DNA of 55,499 bases from an uncultured Sphingomonadales bacterium (GTDB lineage Bacteria > Pseudomonadota > Alphaproteobacteria > Sphingomonadales > Sphingomonadaceae): positions 1 to 55,499 of the forward strand of contig CALMZE010000092.1 of the NCBI GenBank assembly GCA_937870585.1, given 5' to 3'. Shown one piece after another: positions 25,511 through 33,605 of this stretch. The translations under genes and the position numbers were made by a program. The notes under the pieces were generated by a model. That model was given only the letters and a program-made list of their open reading frames with translations, did no database searches and was not told where the DNA came from. Numbering within the stretch: position 1 is the stretch's first letter; each line of letters starts with the position of its first letter.

Positions 25511-26476
25511 ATGACCGGACCGTTCCAGATGATCGTTGATCGCGTTGCGCAGGCGCGCAGCATCGCGCCAGAAGATATTGCTGCCCTGCGCGGCCTAGTA
25601 TGGGGCAAGCCCGATTTGATCGACACAGACATGCGGATGCTGTCTGAAATCAACCGCCACATCAAATTCCCCAGCCCCGAATTTACGGACTTTTTTGCCG
25701 AAGCCATCGTGCATTTCACGCTGCGCCAGACCGATCCCAAAAATATGCTGAAAGACCATCTGGCTGACTGGCTGGAGGAGCGACTGATCCATGATGGTCG
25801 ATTGGGCAGCTATACCGAGCTTGAAACGCTGGTGCGCATTTTGGAACAGGCGGAAAATGCGCCCGACCGGTTCAAACGCTGGACGCTCGCTGAAATCGAG
25901 CGCTCGATCCTGACCGGGCAAGGCCCGACGCGGCTGGGGGGCAACATCTCGCCCGGCGTTGTCGATACCGACGATGCCAAATATCTGCGTCGTGCGCTGT
26001 TTGCCCGCGCAGGCTTTGGCGCGCTCGCCGTTACTGTGGAAGAGGCGGAGATGCTGTTCCGCATCAAGGATACCACCAAGGATTCGCTCAACGCACCCGA
26101 ATGGAATACGCTTTTCGTTCAGGCGGCGGCGAACTTCATTCAGGCGCATGTGGGCAAAGCGATGCTCACCGAAGCCGACAAATCCCGCCTTGAGCGCGTG
26201 ATGGATGACAACCGCCCGCATATCGGCCGCTTTCTGGGCCGCATGGGCGATATGAGCAATCTGGCGCAAACGCTGGGTTTTGGACGGAAAGAGCGCGATC
26301 TGGACGCCGAAATCGCCGCCGCGCAAGAAATTACAGCTTCCGAAGCGGGATGGCTGCGCGTGCAGATTGCGGCGGATGGGCGGACGGACCGCTATGAAAA
26401 AGCGCTACTTACCTTCCTGTCGGATGAAGCGGGTGGTTTGCCGCAGGCGCTGGAGCATTTGCGGCAGGCGGCTTGA
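25511..26476 (+). CDS. conserved hypothetical protein, 321 aa
   Basis: A soluble, mostly helical 321-aa protein without signal peptide or membrane segment. Regular helices and acidic/aromatic patches (DFFAEAIVHFTLRQTDP, LADWLEERLIHDG, WNTLFVQAAANFIQAHV) suggest a repeat-like helical scaffold. No catalytic motif is visible and no family name is recognised. The ATG follows AGGG by 7 bp. It is divergent from the GDT1-like gene, with a GTTAACC box and a CTAGG...CCTAG dyad between them. Confidence 0.7.
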   Translation: MTGPFQMIVDRVAQARSIAPEDIAALRGLVWGKPDLIDTDMRMLSEINRHIKFPSPEFTDFFAEAIVHFTLRQTDPKNMLKDHLADWLEERLIHDGRLGSYTELETLVRILEQAENAPDRFKRWTLAEIERSILTGQGPTRLGGNISPGVVDTDDAKYLRRALFARAGFGALAVTVEEAEMLFRIKDTTKDSLNAPEWNTLFVQAAANFIQAHVGKAMLTEADKSRLERVMDDNRPHIGRFLGRMGDMSNLAQTLGFGRKERDLDAEIAAAQEITASEAGWLRVQIAADGRTDRYEKALLTFLSDEAGGLPQALEHLRQAA

Positions 26477-26484
26477 GAATAATA

Positions 26485-26564
26485 CGTCGCCCCCGCGCAG
26501 GCGGGGCCGGTTGGACCATGTAGTGCAAGCCTTCAACCCGGTCGCTGCCTGCGCGGGGGCGACG
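26485..26564. repeat. inverted repeat with 17-bp perfect arms (CGTCGCCCCCGCGCAGG family)
   Basis: CGTCGCCCCCGCGCAGG (26485-26501) and its perfect complement CCTGCGCGGGGGCGACG (26548-26564) flank a 46-bp spacer between the convergent 321-aa gene and gpsA. The same arm sequence recurs at 50362-50435 and, as a variant, at 49998-50023. Confidence 0.85.
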
Positions 26565-26581
26565 GTATGAAGATGCGATCC

Positions 26582-27559
26582 CTACCCTTCACCCCTTAAC
26601 GGGCGAGACAGCAGCGCCTTCACCACATCCCCTACCCCCGCTTTACCTTCCAGCAATGTGCAGACGGCTTCCACGACTGGCATCTCCACGCCCGCCTTGC
26701 GCGCTTCTTCACGCAGAACAGGCGCGGTTGAAGCCCCTTCTGCCACGGTGACGCGGTTGGAGAGCAGGTCTGCCGCGCTCTTCCCTTCTCCCAGCCCCTT
26801 GCCGAGCGAGAAGTTGCGCGAGGCGGTGGAGGAGCATGTCAGCACCAGATCGCCCAGACCCGACAAGCCGGAGAGCGTCTCCGCCCGCGCACCCTTGGCG
26901 AGGCCAAAGCGCGTCATTTCCGCAAAGCCGCGCGCGATCAGCGCCGCACGCGCATTCTGGCCGAGCCCCGCGCCTTCCACCACGCCGCAGGCAATGGCGA
27001 GAACATTCTTGACCGCCCCGCCAATCTCCGCACCCGCCACATCTGTGGAGACATAAGGCCGGAATGTCGGCCGCGCGATCAGTGCGGCGAGCCGCTGCGC
27101 CAGTTCTGTATCTGCGGCTGCCAGCGTGACAGCGGTGGGCTTGCCGCTCGCCACTTCATGCGCAAAGGTTGGGCCAGAGACGACCGCGATGCCCCCGCCG
27201 GTATGCGCTTCTTCCGCAATTTCATGCATGAAACGCCCGCTGCCCTGTTCGATGCCCTTGGTACACAGCACCAGATCCTGCCCGGTCTTGGGCAGATCGG
27301 CGATGACGCTGCGCAGGAATTGCGCCGGGGCGACCACCAGACTGACCGGGCACGGACCGAGCGCAGCCAGATCGCTGGTCGCCTCGATCTTATCGGAAAG
27401 CGGAATGCCCGGCAGATAGACCGGGTTTTCATGCGTTGCATTGATGGCGGCAGACACGTCCGCCTCGCGCGCCCAAAGCAGCACGTTGGAGCCATCGCTC
27501 GCCAGCATCTGCGCGAGCGCCGTGCCCCATGCGCCTGCCCCGATCACGCCAATCGTCAT
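26582..27559 (-). CDS. gpsA: NAD(P)-dependent glycerol-3-phosphate dehydrogenase
   Basis: A 325-aa GpsA, which makes sn-glycerol 3-phosphate from dihydroxyacetone phosphate for phospholipid synthesis. The Rossmann motif [16 protein letters not shown] opens the protein; [41 protein letters not shown] (with the catalytic Lys) and [12 protein letters not shown] follow. Its ATG overlaps the tsaD stop by 4 bp, so tsaD-gpsA is one unit. Confidence 0.96.
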   Translation of the reverse strand: MTIGVIGAGAWGTALAQMLASDGSNVLLWAREADVSAAINATHENPVYLPGIPLSDKIEATSDLAALGPCPVSLVVAPAQFLRSVIADLPKTGQDLVLCTKGIEQGSGRFMHEIAEEAHTGGGIAVVSGPTFAHEVASGKPTAVTLAAADTELAQRLAALIARPTFRPYVSTDVAGAEIGGAVKNVLAIACGVVEGAGLGQNARAALIARGFAEMTRFGLAKGARAETLSGLSGLGDLVLTCSSTASRNFSLGKGLGEGKSAADLLSNRVTVAEGASTAPVLREEARKAGVEMPVVEAVCTLLEGKAGVGDVVKALLSRPLRGEG

Positions 27560-28590
27560 GCCTTCACTCCTGCCCCGCGCACCGCCTCTGCCGAAGGATC
27601 GAGCGGCCAGCGCGCGCGCGCCTGCACCTCCATGCCATCAACCAGCCCGGCGGCAAAGCGTTCCGCCCCGGCCCATGCAATCATCGCCGCATTGTCTGTG
27701 CACAGCCAGAGCGGCGGCGCAAAGAAAGGCAGACCATGCTTTGAAGCCAGCCCTTCCAGCCCCGCGCGCACCGCACCATTGGCCGCCACGCCGCCAGCTA
27801 CAACCAATGCGGTTACATGGGGCGCTTTCGTGATTGCCCTTTTGGTTCGATCCAGCAAGCAGTCCACAACCGCCTGCTGGAAAGACGCCGCAATATCTTC
27901 CGCGCTGTAAAGCCCCGCATCGCGCGCGCGCAGCACAGCACTTTTCAGCCCGGCGAAGGAGAAATGCGGCTCGGCATGGCCCTTCATCGGGCGCGGCAGC
28001 GGAACCGCCTTGGGATTGCCCAAAAGCGCGGCGCGCTCCACGGCAGGCCCGCCGGGAAATCCGAGACCGAGCAGCTTGGCCGACTTGTCAAACGCCTCGC
28101 CCGCTGCGTCGTCAATCGTCGTCGCGAGGCGCTTGTAGCGCCCGACGCCCTCCACCAGCAACAACTGACAATGCCCGCCTGAAACGAGCAGCAACAGATA
28201 GGGGAAGGCCAGCGCCGGATTGGCCAGACGCGGAGAGAGTGCATGGCCTTCCAGATGATTGACCGCGATCAGCGGCTTGTTCGCCGCGTGCGCCAACGCC
28301 TTGGCCGTCACCAGCCCCACCATCACGCCGCCGATAAGTCCCGGCCCAGCCGTGACCGCGATAGCATCAACATCAGCCAGCGCCACGCCCGCATCCTTGA
28401 GCGCGCCTTCCACAAGAGGACTCAGCACCTCCACATGCGCGCGCGCGGCGATCTCAGGCACCACGCCGCCAAAGGGGGCATGGTGCTTTTCCTGCGTGGC
28501 CAGCCGGTGCGCCAATATGGTGCGGTCAGACCGCACCAGCGCCGCGCCGGTTTCATCGCAACTCGATTCGATGCCGAGGATCAGGGACAT
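27556..28590 (-). CDS. tsaD: tRNA N6-adenosine threonylcarbamoyltransferase TsaD
   Basis: A 344-aa TsaD (Kae1/YgjD), the catalytic subunit that transfers threonylcarbamoyl to A37 of ANN-decoding tRNAs. Diagnostic parts are [31 protein letters not shown], the metal-binding NHLEGH and the ATP-site [14 protein letters not shown]. The ATG (complement of 28588-28590) gives the standard N-terminus; the longer open frame upstream overlaps the hemC promoter. It is divergent from hemC with 43 bp between. Confidence 0.96.
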   Translation of the reverse strand: MSLILGIESSCDETGAALVRSDRTILAHRLATQEKHHAPFGGVVPEIAARAHVEVLSPLVEGALKDAGVALADVDAIAVTAGPGLIGGVMVGLVTAKALAHAANKPLIAVNHLEGHALSPRLANPALAFPYLLLLVSGGHCQLLLVEGVGRYKRLATTIDDAAGEAFDKSAKLLGLGFPGGPAVERAALLGNPKAVPLPRPMKGHAEPHFSFAGLKSAVLRARDAGLYSAEDIAASFQQAVVDCLLDRTKRAITKAPHVTALVVAGGVAANGAVRAGLEGLASKHGLPFFAPPLWLCTDNAAMIAWAGAERFAAGLVDGMEVQARARWPLDPSAEAVRGAGVKA

Positions 28591-28633
28591 GGGGCTTTCC
28601 TCTAGAGCAGGCGGGCAGTAGAGCAACCCCGCT

Positions 28634-29554
28634 ATGTCCATGCCCCAACGCCCCTTGCGCCTTGGCACGCGCGCGTCCCCGCTTGCAATGGCGCAGGCTT
28701 ATCTTGTGCGCGATGCGCTGTGCGCGGCCCATGGATGGGCTCAGGAGGCCATCACGCTGTGCCCCGTCACCGCGAGTGGAGACAAGATTCTGGATCGCGC
28801 ACTCGCCGAAGTGGGCGGCAAGGCGCTGTGGACCAAGGAACTCGATGAATGGCTGTTTGAAGGCCATGTCGATTTCTCGGTTCATTCGATGAAGGATGTG
28901 GAAACGATCCGCCCGGCCGAACTTCTCATCGCCGCGATGCTGCCGCGCGCTGATGTGCGGGATAAGTTGGTGGGCGCGGAGTCGCTTGATGCGCTGCCGC
29001 AGGGCGCACGCATCGGCACATCCTCCCCGCGCAGGCAGGCGCAAGTGCTGGCGATGCGCCCCGATTTCCAGATTTCGCTGTTTCGCGGCAATGTGAACAC
29101 GCGCCTTGCCAAACTTGCTGCCGGAGAGGTGGATGCGACCCTTCTGGCGGCGGCAGGGCTCGACCGGCTGGACATGAGCGATGTCGGCGTCGCGCTGGAG
29201 CAGGACGTGCTGCTGCCCGCGCCCTCGCAAGGGGCGATCGGCATCGAATGCCGCAGCGATGATGCCGAAACGCGCGCGCTGCTCGCCACCATTGCCGATG
29301 CGCCGACGATGCAGGCCGTTGCTGCCGAGCGGGCGTTTCTGGCCGCGCTCACAGCCGATTGCCGCTCTCCCGTGGCAGCACAGGCGCGCATCACAGAAGG
29401 TGGTATCGCGCTCAAGGGGCAAATCCTTTTGCCCGACGGCAGCGAGACACAGGCCGGAGAGGCGCTACTTGCCGCGCCGGAAGACGGGGCGACACTTGCC
29501 GCCACATTGCTCGACCGCGCCTCGCCTGCTTTGCGGGCCTATTTCGGGCAGTGA
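28634..29554 (+). CDS. hemC: hydroxymethylbilane synthase (porphobilinogen deaminase)
   Basis: A 306-aa HemC that polymerises four porphobilinogens into hydroxymethylbilane for haem. Conserved features are [42 protein letters not shown] and the dipyrromethane-cofactor cysteine, Cys243, in [11 protein letters not shown]. Its stop overlaps the GTG of hemD by 4 bp. It starts the hemC-hemD-mitofilin operon. Confidence 0.97.
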   Translation: MSMPQRPLRLGTRASPLAMAQAYLVRDALCAAHGWAQEAITLCPVTASGDKILDRALAEVGGKALWTKELDEWLFEGHVDFSVHSMKDVETIRPAELLIAAMLPRADVRDKLVGAESLDALPQGARIGTSSPRRQAQVLAMRPDFQISLFRGNVNTRLAKLAAGEVDATLLAAAGLDRLDMSDVGVALEQDVLLPAPSQGAIGIECRSDDAETRALLATIADAPTMQAVAAERAFLAALTADCRSPVAAQARITEGGIALKGQILLPDGSETQAGEALLAAPEDGATLAATLLDRASPALRAYFGQ

Positions 29555-30243
29555 GCCGCCCGCTGCTCGTGATCCGGCCAGAGCCGGGGAACCGGGCGAC
29601 CCTCTCCCGCGCGCGCGCCTTGGGGCTGGAGGCAATTGGCCTGCCGTTGTTCGAAGCGCGCGCCCGCGACTGGGTGCAGCCCTATTCAGTATTTGATGCG
29701 CTGCTCATCACCAGCGCCGCCGCCATCCGCTTGGCCAGAACGGTGCTGGGGGCTGTCCGCGCCTTGCCCGTATGGGCCGTGGGAGAGCCGAGCGCGACCG
29801 CCGCGCGCGAAGCCGGATTCACTGTGGAGCGCACCGGCACAGCAGGGGTCGCTGAACTGCTCGCAGATGCCCCGCCTGCCCGGCTGCTTCATCTCTGCGG
29901 GGCAGACCGGATCGCGCCACCCGACGCTTATCGCGGAACTATCACAGCCGTTCCGGTCTACGAAAGCGTCGCGCTGGAACCTGTCGCGGCGCTGATGGAG
30001 GCGCTGAGAGCCGCGCCCGTTATCCTGCTTCATTCCCCCCGCGCCGCACGCCATCTCGCGGCGTTGGTCGACCAGTGCGGCATGGATCGTGGGGCTATCG
30101 CCCTCGTCGCGATCAGTGCGGCAACCGCCGATGCCGCAGGGTCAGGCTGGGAAAAACTTGCGATTGCAGGGCAAACCAGCGATGAGGCGATGCTCGATGC
30201 GGCCCGCCTCTGGTGCGGTGCGCAACCGGAAACGTCAAAATAG
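29551..30243 (+). CDS. hemD: uroporphyrinogen-III synthase
   Basis: A 230-aa HemD, which closes and flips ring D of hydroxymethylbilane. Sequence conservation is low, as in all HemD proteins, but LLVIRPEPGNRATLSRA at the N-terminus, the FDALLITSAAAIRLA segment, WAVGEPSATAAREAGF and LLHSPRAARHLA fit the family. The start is GTG 29551, overlapping hemC by 4 bp; position right after hemC supports the call. Confidence 0.9.
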   Translation: MSRPLLVIRPEPGNRATLSRARALGLEAIGLPLFEARARDWVQPYSVFDALLITSAAAIRLARTVLGAVRALPVWAVGEPSATAAREAGFTVERTGTAGVAELLADAPPARLLHLCGADRIAPPDAYRGTITAVPVYESVALEPVAALMEALRAAPVILLHSPRAARHLAALVDQCGMDRGAIALVAISAATADAAGSGWEKLAIAGQTSDEAMLDAARLWCGAQPETSK

Positions 30244-30252
30244 GGTCTTGTG

Positions 30253-31134
30253 ATGAACGAAACGGATCAACCCCGCCCTTCGCGCGGTCGCGGCACAATT
30301 GCTGCGCTGTTCGGGACGTTCATACTGGGCGTGCTGGCAATGGGCTGGCTGCTCACCAGCACCGATATGGGGCGCGACATGGTCGGGCAAGAGCAAGCCC
30401 CCGCCACCAAGCCACAGGCCCTTGCCCAAACCCAGCCCGCAGCCCCCTCTGCCATGGTTCCGGCCCCCCTCCCGCAAATTCAAGGAGACATGACATTCCG
30501 GCTGGCCACACTGGAAGGCCGCGTCGCGTCGCTCGAAGCGCGGCCCATGGGCGGAGCCAGCGTTTCGGCTCCCAAAGCAGAGGCGCTGTTCCTTGTACTG
30601 GCGAGCGCACGCAAATTTGAACGCGGCCAGCCGCTCGGCACGCTGGAGCGTGAAATCACGGCCCGGTTCGGATTGAGTCAGGCCGGAGCCGTCGCAGCCC
30701 TCTCCCGCTGGACGCGCCAGCCCGTCACCGCCGCGCAAGTCCGCCGGGATTTTGAAACGCTGGTGCCGACTTCCGCCTCAGGCAGTGGCAGCTGGTGGGA
30801 CCGCTTCACCAACGGCATCGGATCGCTGATGACCGTCCGCGATCAATCCAGCCCGTCCACCGCGCCCGCGCACCTTGTGACCCAAGCGCGCGCGCTGCTC
30901 GACGCTGATGATGTGACCGGGGCCATAGCCTTGGCACGGCAATTGCCGCAAAGCGATGGCGTGAAGGGATGGATGGCAGAAGCCGTGCGTTACACACAGG
31001 CGCGTCAGGCGCTCGATCAGCTGGAAGAGCAAGCCTTGAGCGGCGAGCCGACGACAGCCGCACCGCCCAAACCCGTTCCTGCTCCAACGCCCGCGCCAGC
31101 AGCTGTGACGGAGCCGGCGCTGACGATGGATTGA
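30253..31134 (+). CDS. mitofilin/HemX-like inner-membrane protein
   Basis: A 293-aa membrane-anchored protein: one N-terminal helix (IAALFGTFILGVLAMGWLL), a Pro/Ala-rich linker, a short coiled coil (FRLATLEGRVASLEAR), then a helical C-terminal domain with RALLDADDVTGAIALARQL and a Pro/Ala tail. The layout is that of alphaproteobacterial mitofilin-like proteins, which sit next to hemC/hemD and are tied to membrane organisation. ATG 30253 is chosen over a GTG three bases earlier because TAGGG is well spaced. Confidence 0.75.
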   Translation: MNETDQPRPSRGRGTIAALFGTFILGVLAMGWLLTSTDMGRDMVGQEQAPATKPQALAQTQPAAPSAMVPAPLPQIQGDMTFRLATLEGRVASLEARPMGGASVSAPKAEALFLVLASARKFERGQPLGTLEREITARFGLSQAGAVAALSRWTRQPVTAAQVRRDFETLVPTSASGSGSWWDRFTNGIGSLMTVRDQSSPSTAPAHLVTQARALLDADDVTGAIALARQLPQSDGVKGWMAEAVRYTQARQALDQLEEQALSGEPTTAAPPKPVPAPTPAPAAVTEPALTMD

Positions 31135-31168
31135 CGCTTCTCTGAGCTCACCCCGAAATAGAAGGCGT

Positions 31169-31272
31169 CCGTCATTCCCGCGAAGGCGGGAATCCATGAA
31201 CACTACGCTGATCGGACCTTCCCATTCCGGAAACAAGGAGAGCATGGATTCCCGCCTTCGCGGGAATGACGG
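31169..31272. repeat. inverted repeat with 30-bp perfect arms (GTCATTCCCGCGAAGGCGGG family)
   Basis: Arms at 31169-31198 and 31243-31272 are perfect 30-bp inverted repeats (core GTCATTCCCGCGAAGGCGGG) around a 44-bp spacer. Each arm also folds on itself (CCCGC...GCGGG). It lies between the convergent mitofilin-like and DksA-like genes. Confidence 0.9.
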
Positions 31273-31302
31273 CATGTTGGCGTCTCCAAGTGCCGCTCAA
31301 AC

Positions 31303-31623
31303 TCAACCCGTTGCGCAGTTGATGCAGCGCGTGGCGGTGGGCATGGCTTCCAGACGGGCAGGCGCAATATCCTCGCCGGATTTGGCGCACACGCCATAAT
31401 GGCCGCTTTCGGGGCGCGCCCAAGCGCCGCGAATCTGCTCCCTTTCCTGAAGCGCCGCCTCTTCCAAGGCTTCCATCGTTTCTTCGCCTTCGCGCGCGAT
31501 GGCCTGTTCTTCGGAGTCGGCCTCAAGCGGTTTGCTGAGTTCGGCTTCCAGCGAGTCGGCGCGGCTGGCCAGTTCGGCCAGCCTTGCGTTCAGCTTTTCG
31601 CGGATTTGCGCATTGTTGCTCAT
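31303..31623 (-). CDS. DksA/TraR-type zinc-finger protein, lacking one cysteine
   Basis: A 106-aa protein: an N-terminal coiled coil rich in Glu (AELASRADSLEAELSKPLEADS) and a C-terminal zinc-ribbon-like part, YGVCAKSGEDIAPARLEAMP followed by CINC. DksA proteins bind the RNA polymerase secondary channel with ppGpp. The canonical CxxC-x17-CxxC has lost its second Cys (CAKS), leaving three, so zinc binding may be absent or altered. The ATG follows a ribosome binding site of AGGAGC. It lies 13 bp after the DUF465 gene and is probably co-transcribed with it from the hairpin leader. Confidence 0.8.
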   Translation of the reverse strand: MSNNAQIREKLNARLAELASRADSLEAELSKPLEADSEEQAIAREGEETMEALEEAALQEREQIRGAWARPESGHYGVCAKSGEDIAPARLEAMPTATRCINCATG

Positions 31624-31636
31624 AGCGGCTCCTGAC

Positions 31637-31882
31637 CTATGCCTTCGCCTTGGCGACGATACCGGCGATTTCATCAACCAGATGCAAGCGGGTTTTCTTC
31701 AGAGTTTCAAGCCGTTCGTCAGAGGCGGCTTCAACTTCGCTCTCGATGCGGTGAATCTCGCGATTGGTTTCGTGATATTGATCCGCAAGTTTGACGAAAT
31801 GGGCATCCTTCATCTTCAGATCGTGCAGGATGGCGGCATCGCCGGGGAATTCGTCATGCAGTTCGTGCGGTGTGTGGGACAT
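31637..31882 (-). CDS. YdcH family protein (DUF465)
   Basis: An 81-aa small helical protein of the DUF465/YdcH family: HELHDEFPGDAAILHDLKMKDAHF is close to the conserved start, followed by a long charged helix (NREIHRIESEVEAASDERLETLKKTRLHL in two parts). Function is unknown. Its Shine-Dalgarno lies inside a perfect 12-bp hairpin upstream. It is followed by the DksA-like gene after 13 bp. Confidence 0.88.
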   Translation of the reverse strand: MSHTPHELHDEFPGDAAILHDLKMKDAHFVKLADQYHETNREIHRIESEVEAASDERLETLKKTRLHLVDEIAGIVAKAKA

Positions 31883-31886
31883 GGTG

Positions 31887-31928
31887 GGCTCCTCCTGTTG
31901 GACTGTCCATTGGGTTACAGGAGGAGCC
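31887..31928 (-). promoter_or_regulatory. 5' leader hairpin burying the Shine-Dalgarno of the DUF465/DksA-like operon
   Basis: On the minus strand, GGCTCCTCCTGT (31928-31917) pairs perfectly with ACAGGAGGAGCC (31898-31887) across an 18-nt loop. The second arm contains AGGAGGAG, the Shine-Dalgarno, 6 nt before the ATG at 31882. The loop has its own small palindrome (TGGACTGTCCA as read on the plus strand). Such a fold would block translation until it opens, as in an RNA thermometer or a ligand- or protein-controlled switch. Confidence 0.6.
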
Positions 31929-31987
31929 TAAAGCCGCCAAAATGCGGTGCATTGCGCCAGATCAAATCGACCTGACGCAATTGCGAA

Positions 31988-32833
31988 TCAATCGCGCAAC
32001 AGCTCGTTGATGCCGGTTTTGCTGCGCGTCTGCGCATCGACCGTTTTGACGATGACGGCGCAATAGAGCGAGGGGCTGGGTGCGGCTGAACCGGCCGGGT
32101 CAACCTTGCCCGGCATCGCGCCCGGAACCACAACGGCATAAGGCGGCACGCGCCCGATATGGACTTCGCCCGTCGCACGATCGACGATCTTGGTCGACGC
32201 GCCCAGATAGACGCCCATGGAGAGCACGGCGCCCTCACCCACAATCACGCCTTCGGCCACTTCGGACCGCGCGCCGATGAAGCAGCCATCTTCGATGATG
32301 ACCGGCCCCGCCTGAAGCGGCTCCAGCACGCCGCCAATGCCTGCGCCGCCAGAGATATGCACATTCTTGCCAATCTGCGCGCAGCTGCCGACCGTCGCCC
32401 AGGTGTCAACCATCGTGCCTTCATCGACATAAGCCCCAATGTTGACGAAGCTCGGCATCAGCACCACGCCCTTGGCAATGTGCGCGCCCGCGCGCGCCAC
32501 GGCACCAGGCACAACACGGAATCCGGCTTCGCGGAAGCGGTTCTCGCCCCAGCCCGCAAATTTGCTCGGCACCTTGTCAAACGCAGGTGCGCCGCCCGAT
32601 CCGGCTTCGATCAAGGCATTATCGTTCAGGCGGAAGGAGAGCAGCACGGCTTTCTTGAGCCACTGGTTGACAACCCAATCGCCATCCTTCTTCTCGGCCA
32701 CACGCAACTGGCCCGCGTCCAGCGCGGACAGCGCAGCGTTCACGGCGTCGCGCACTTCACCCTGCGTCCCCGAATTCACGCCGTCGCGGGCCTCCCATGC
32801 GGCGTCGATCACCTGCTGCAATGCGTCACTCAT
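31988..32833 (-). CDS. dapD: tetrahydrodipicolinate N-succinyltransferase
   Basis: A 281-aa DapD of the succinylase lysine/diaminopimelate branch. The C-terminal two thirds is a left-handed beta-helix of hexapeptide repeats ([22 protein letters not shown], then [21 protein letters not shown]), and the N-terminal helical part is typical. The start codon follows the HAD gene by 16 bp, so the two are likely one operon. With dapA in this window it belongs to the same pathway, though not in one operon. Confidence 0.96.
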   Translation of the reverse strand: MSDALQQVIDAAWEARDGVNSGTQGEVRDAVNAALSALDAGQLRVAEKKDGDWVVNQWLKKAVLLSFRLNDNALIEAGSGGAPAFDKVPSKFAGWGENRFREAGFRVVPGAVARAGAHIAKGVVLMPSFVNIGAYVDEGTMVDTWATVGSCAQIGKNVHISGGAGIGGVLEPLQAGPVIIEDGCFIGARSEVAEGVIVGEGAVLSMGVYLGASTKIVDRATGEVHIGRVPPYAVVVPGAMPGKVDPAGSAAPSPSLYCAVIVKTVDAQTRSKTGINELLRD

Positions 32834-32849
32834 CTGTTCAAACCTTCCT

Positions 32850-33506
32850 TCAATTGCCGGTCAGCCAGTCGCTGACATCGCTGATTTCGAGATCGATAAA
32901 GCTGGGGCACGCCTCTGCATGGCCATGCTCCGATCCATTATTCACCCAGACGGTCGCCATGCCCAATTGCTTGGCAGGCTTCAAGTTGCGCGCCATGTCT
33001 TCCACCATCAGTGCCGATGCCGGGTCCACATCATAGCGCTGGCAGAGCCCTTCATAGCCCGCCAGTTCGGGCTTGGGCCGATAGACGCAATCATGAATGT
33101 CGAATACCGCTTCGAAACAGTCCGCCAGCCCGCGCTTGTCCAGCACGCGCCGGGCATAAACGGCATCGGCATTGGTGAAGATCAGCTTGCGCCCCGGCAG
33201 TGCTGCAATCGCATCGGCAAGTGCCGGGTCCGGCCCGATCCGGTCCAGCGTGATGTCATGCACATAATCGAGGAAGGGCGTGGGATCGACGCCATGGTCC
33301 AGCATCAGCCCGTTGAGCGTGGTGCCATGATCGACAAACCATTGCTTCTGCAAACGCCGCGCCTCCACGGCATCCACATCCAGCAAATCGGCAATAAACT
33401 GCCCCATCCGCACGTCGATCAGCGCAAACAGATTGGCGCTCGCGGGGTAGAGCGTGTTGTCCAGATCGAAGATCCAGGTGCGAACATGATTAAAGGCCGG
33501 GGGCAT
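32850..33506 (-). CDS. HAD-family pyrimidine 5'-nucleotidase-like phosphatase
   Basis: A 218-aa haloacid-dehalogenase-type phosphatase: the nucleophile motif [10 protein letters not shown] near the N-terminus, [11 protein letters not shown] (motif II Thr region), KPELAGYE (motif III Lys) and [17 protein letters not shown] (motif IV acidic residues). The set is like the SDT1/pyrimidine 5'-nucleotidase subgroup. Substrate is not proven. It is followed by dapD after 16 bp. Confidence 0.85.
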   Translation of the reverse strand: MPPAFNHVRTWIFDLDNTLYPASANLFALIDVRMGQFIADLLDVDAVEARRLQKQWFVDHGTTLNGLMLDHGVDPTPFLDYVHDITLDRIGPDPALADAIAALPGRKLIFTNADAVYARRVLDKRGLADCFEAVFDIHDCVYRPKPELAGYEGLCQRYDVDPASALMVEDMARNLKPAKQLGMATVWVNNGSEHGHAEACPSFIDLEISDVSDWLTGN

Positions 33507-33605
33507 GGCGCGCCTTAACCCTGAATCGCGATTGCGCCTAGTGCGTCTCTCCTGCTGATTGAACGGTGAACGATTGGGTAATCATATTTCGCCGGAGATC
33601 ATGCG

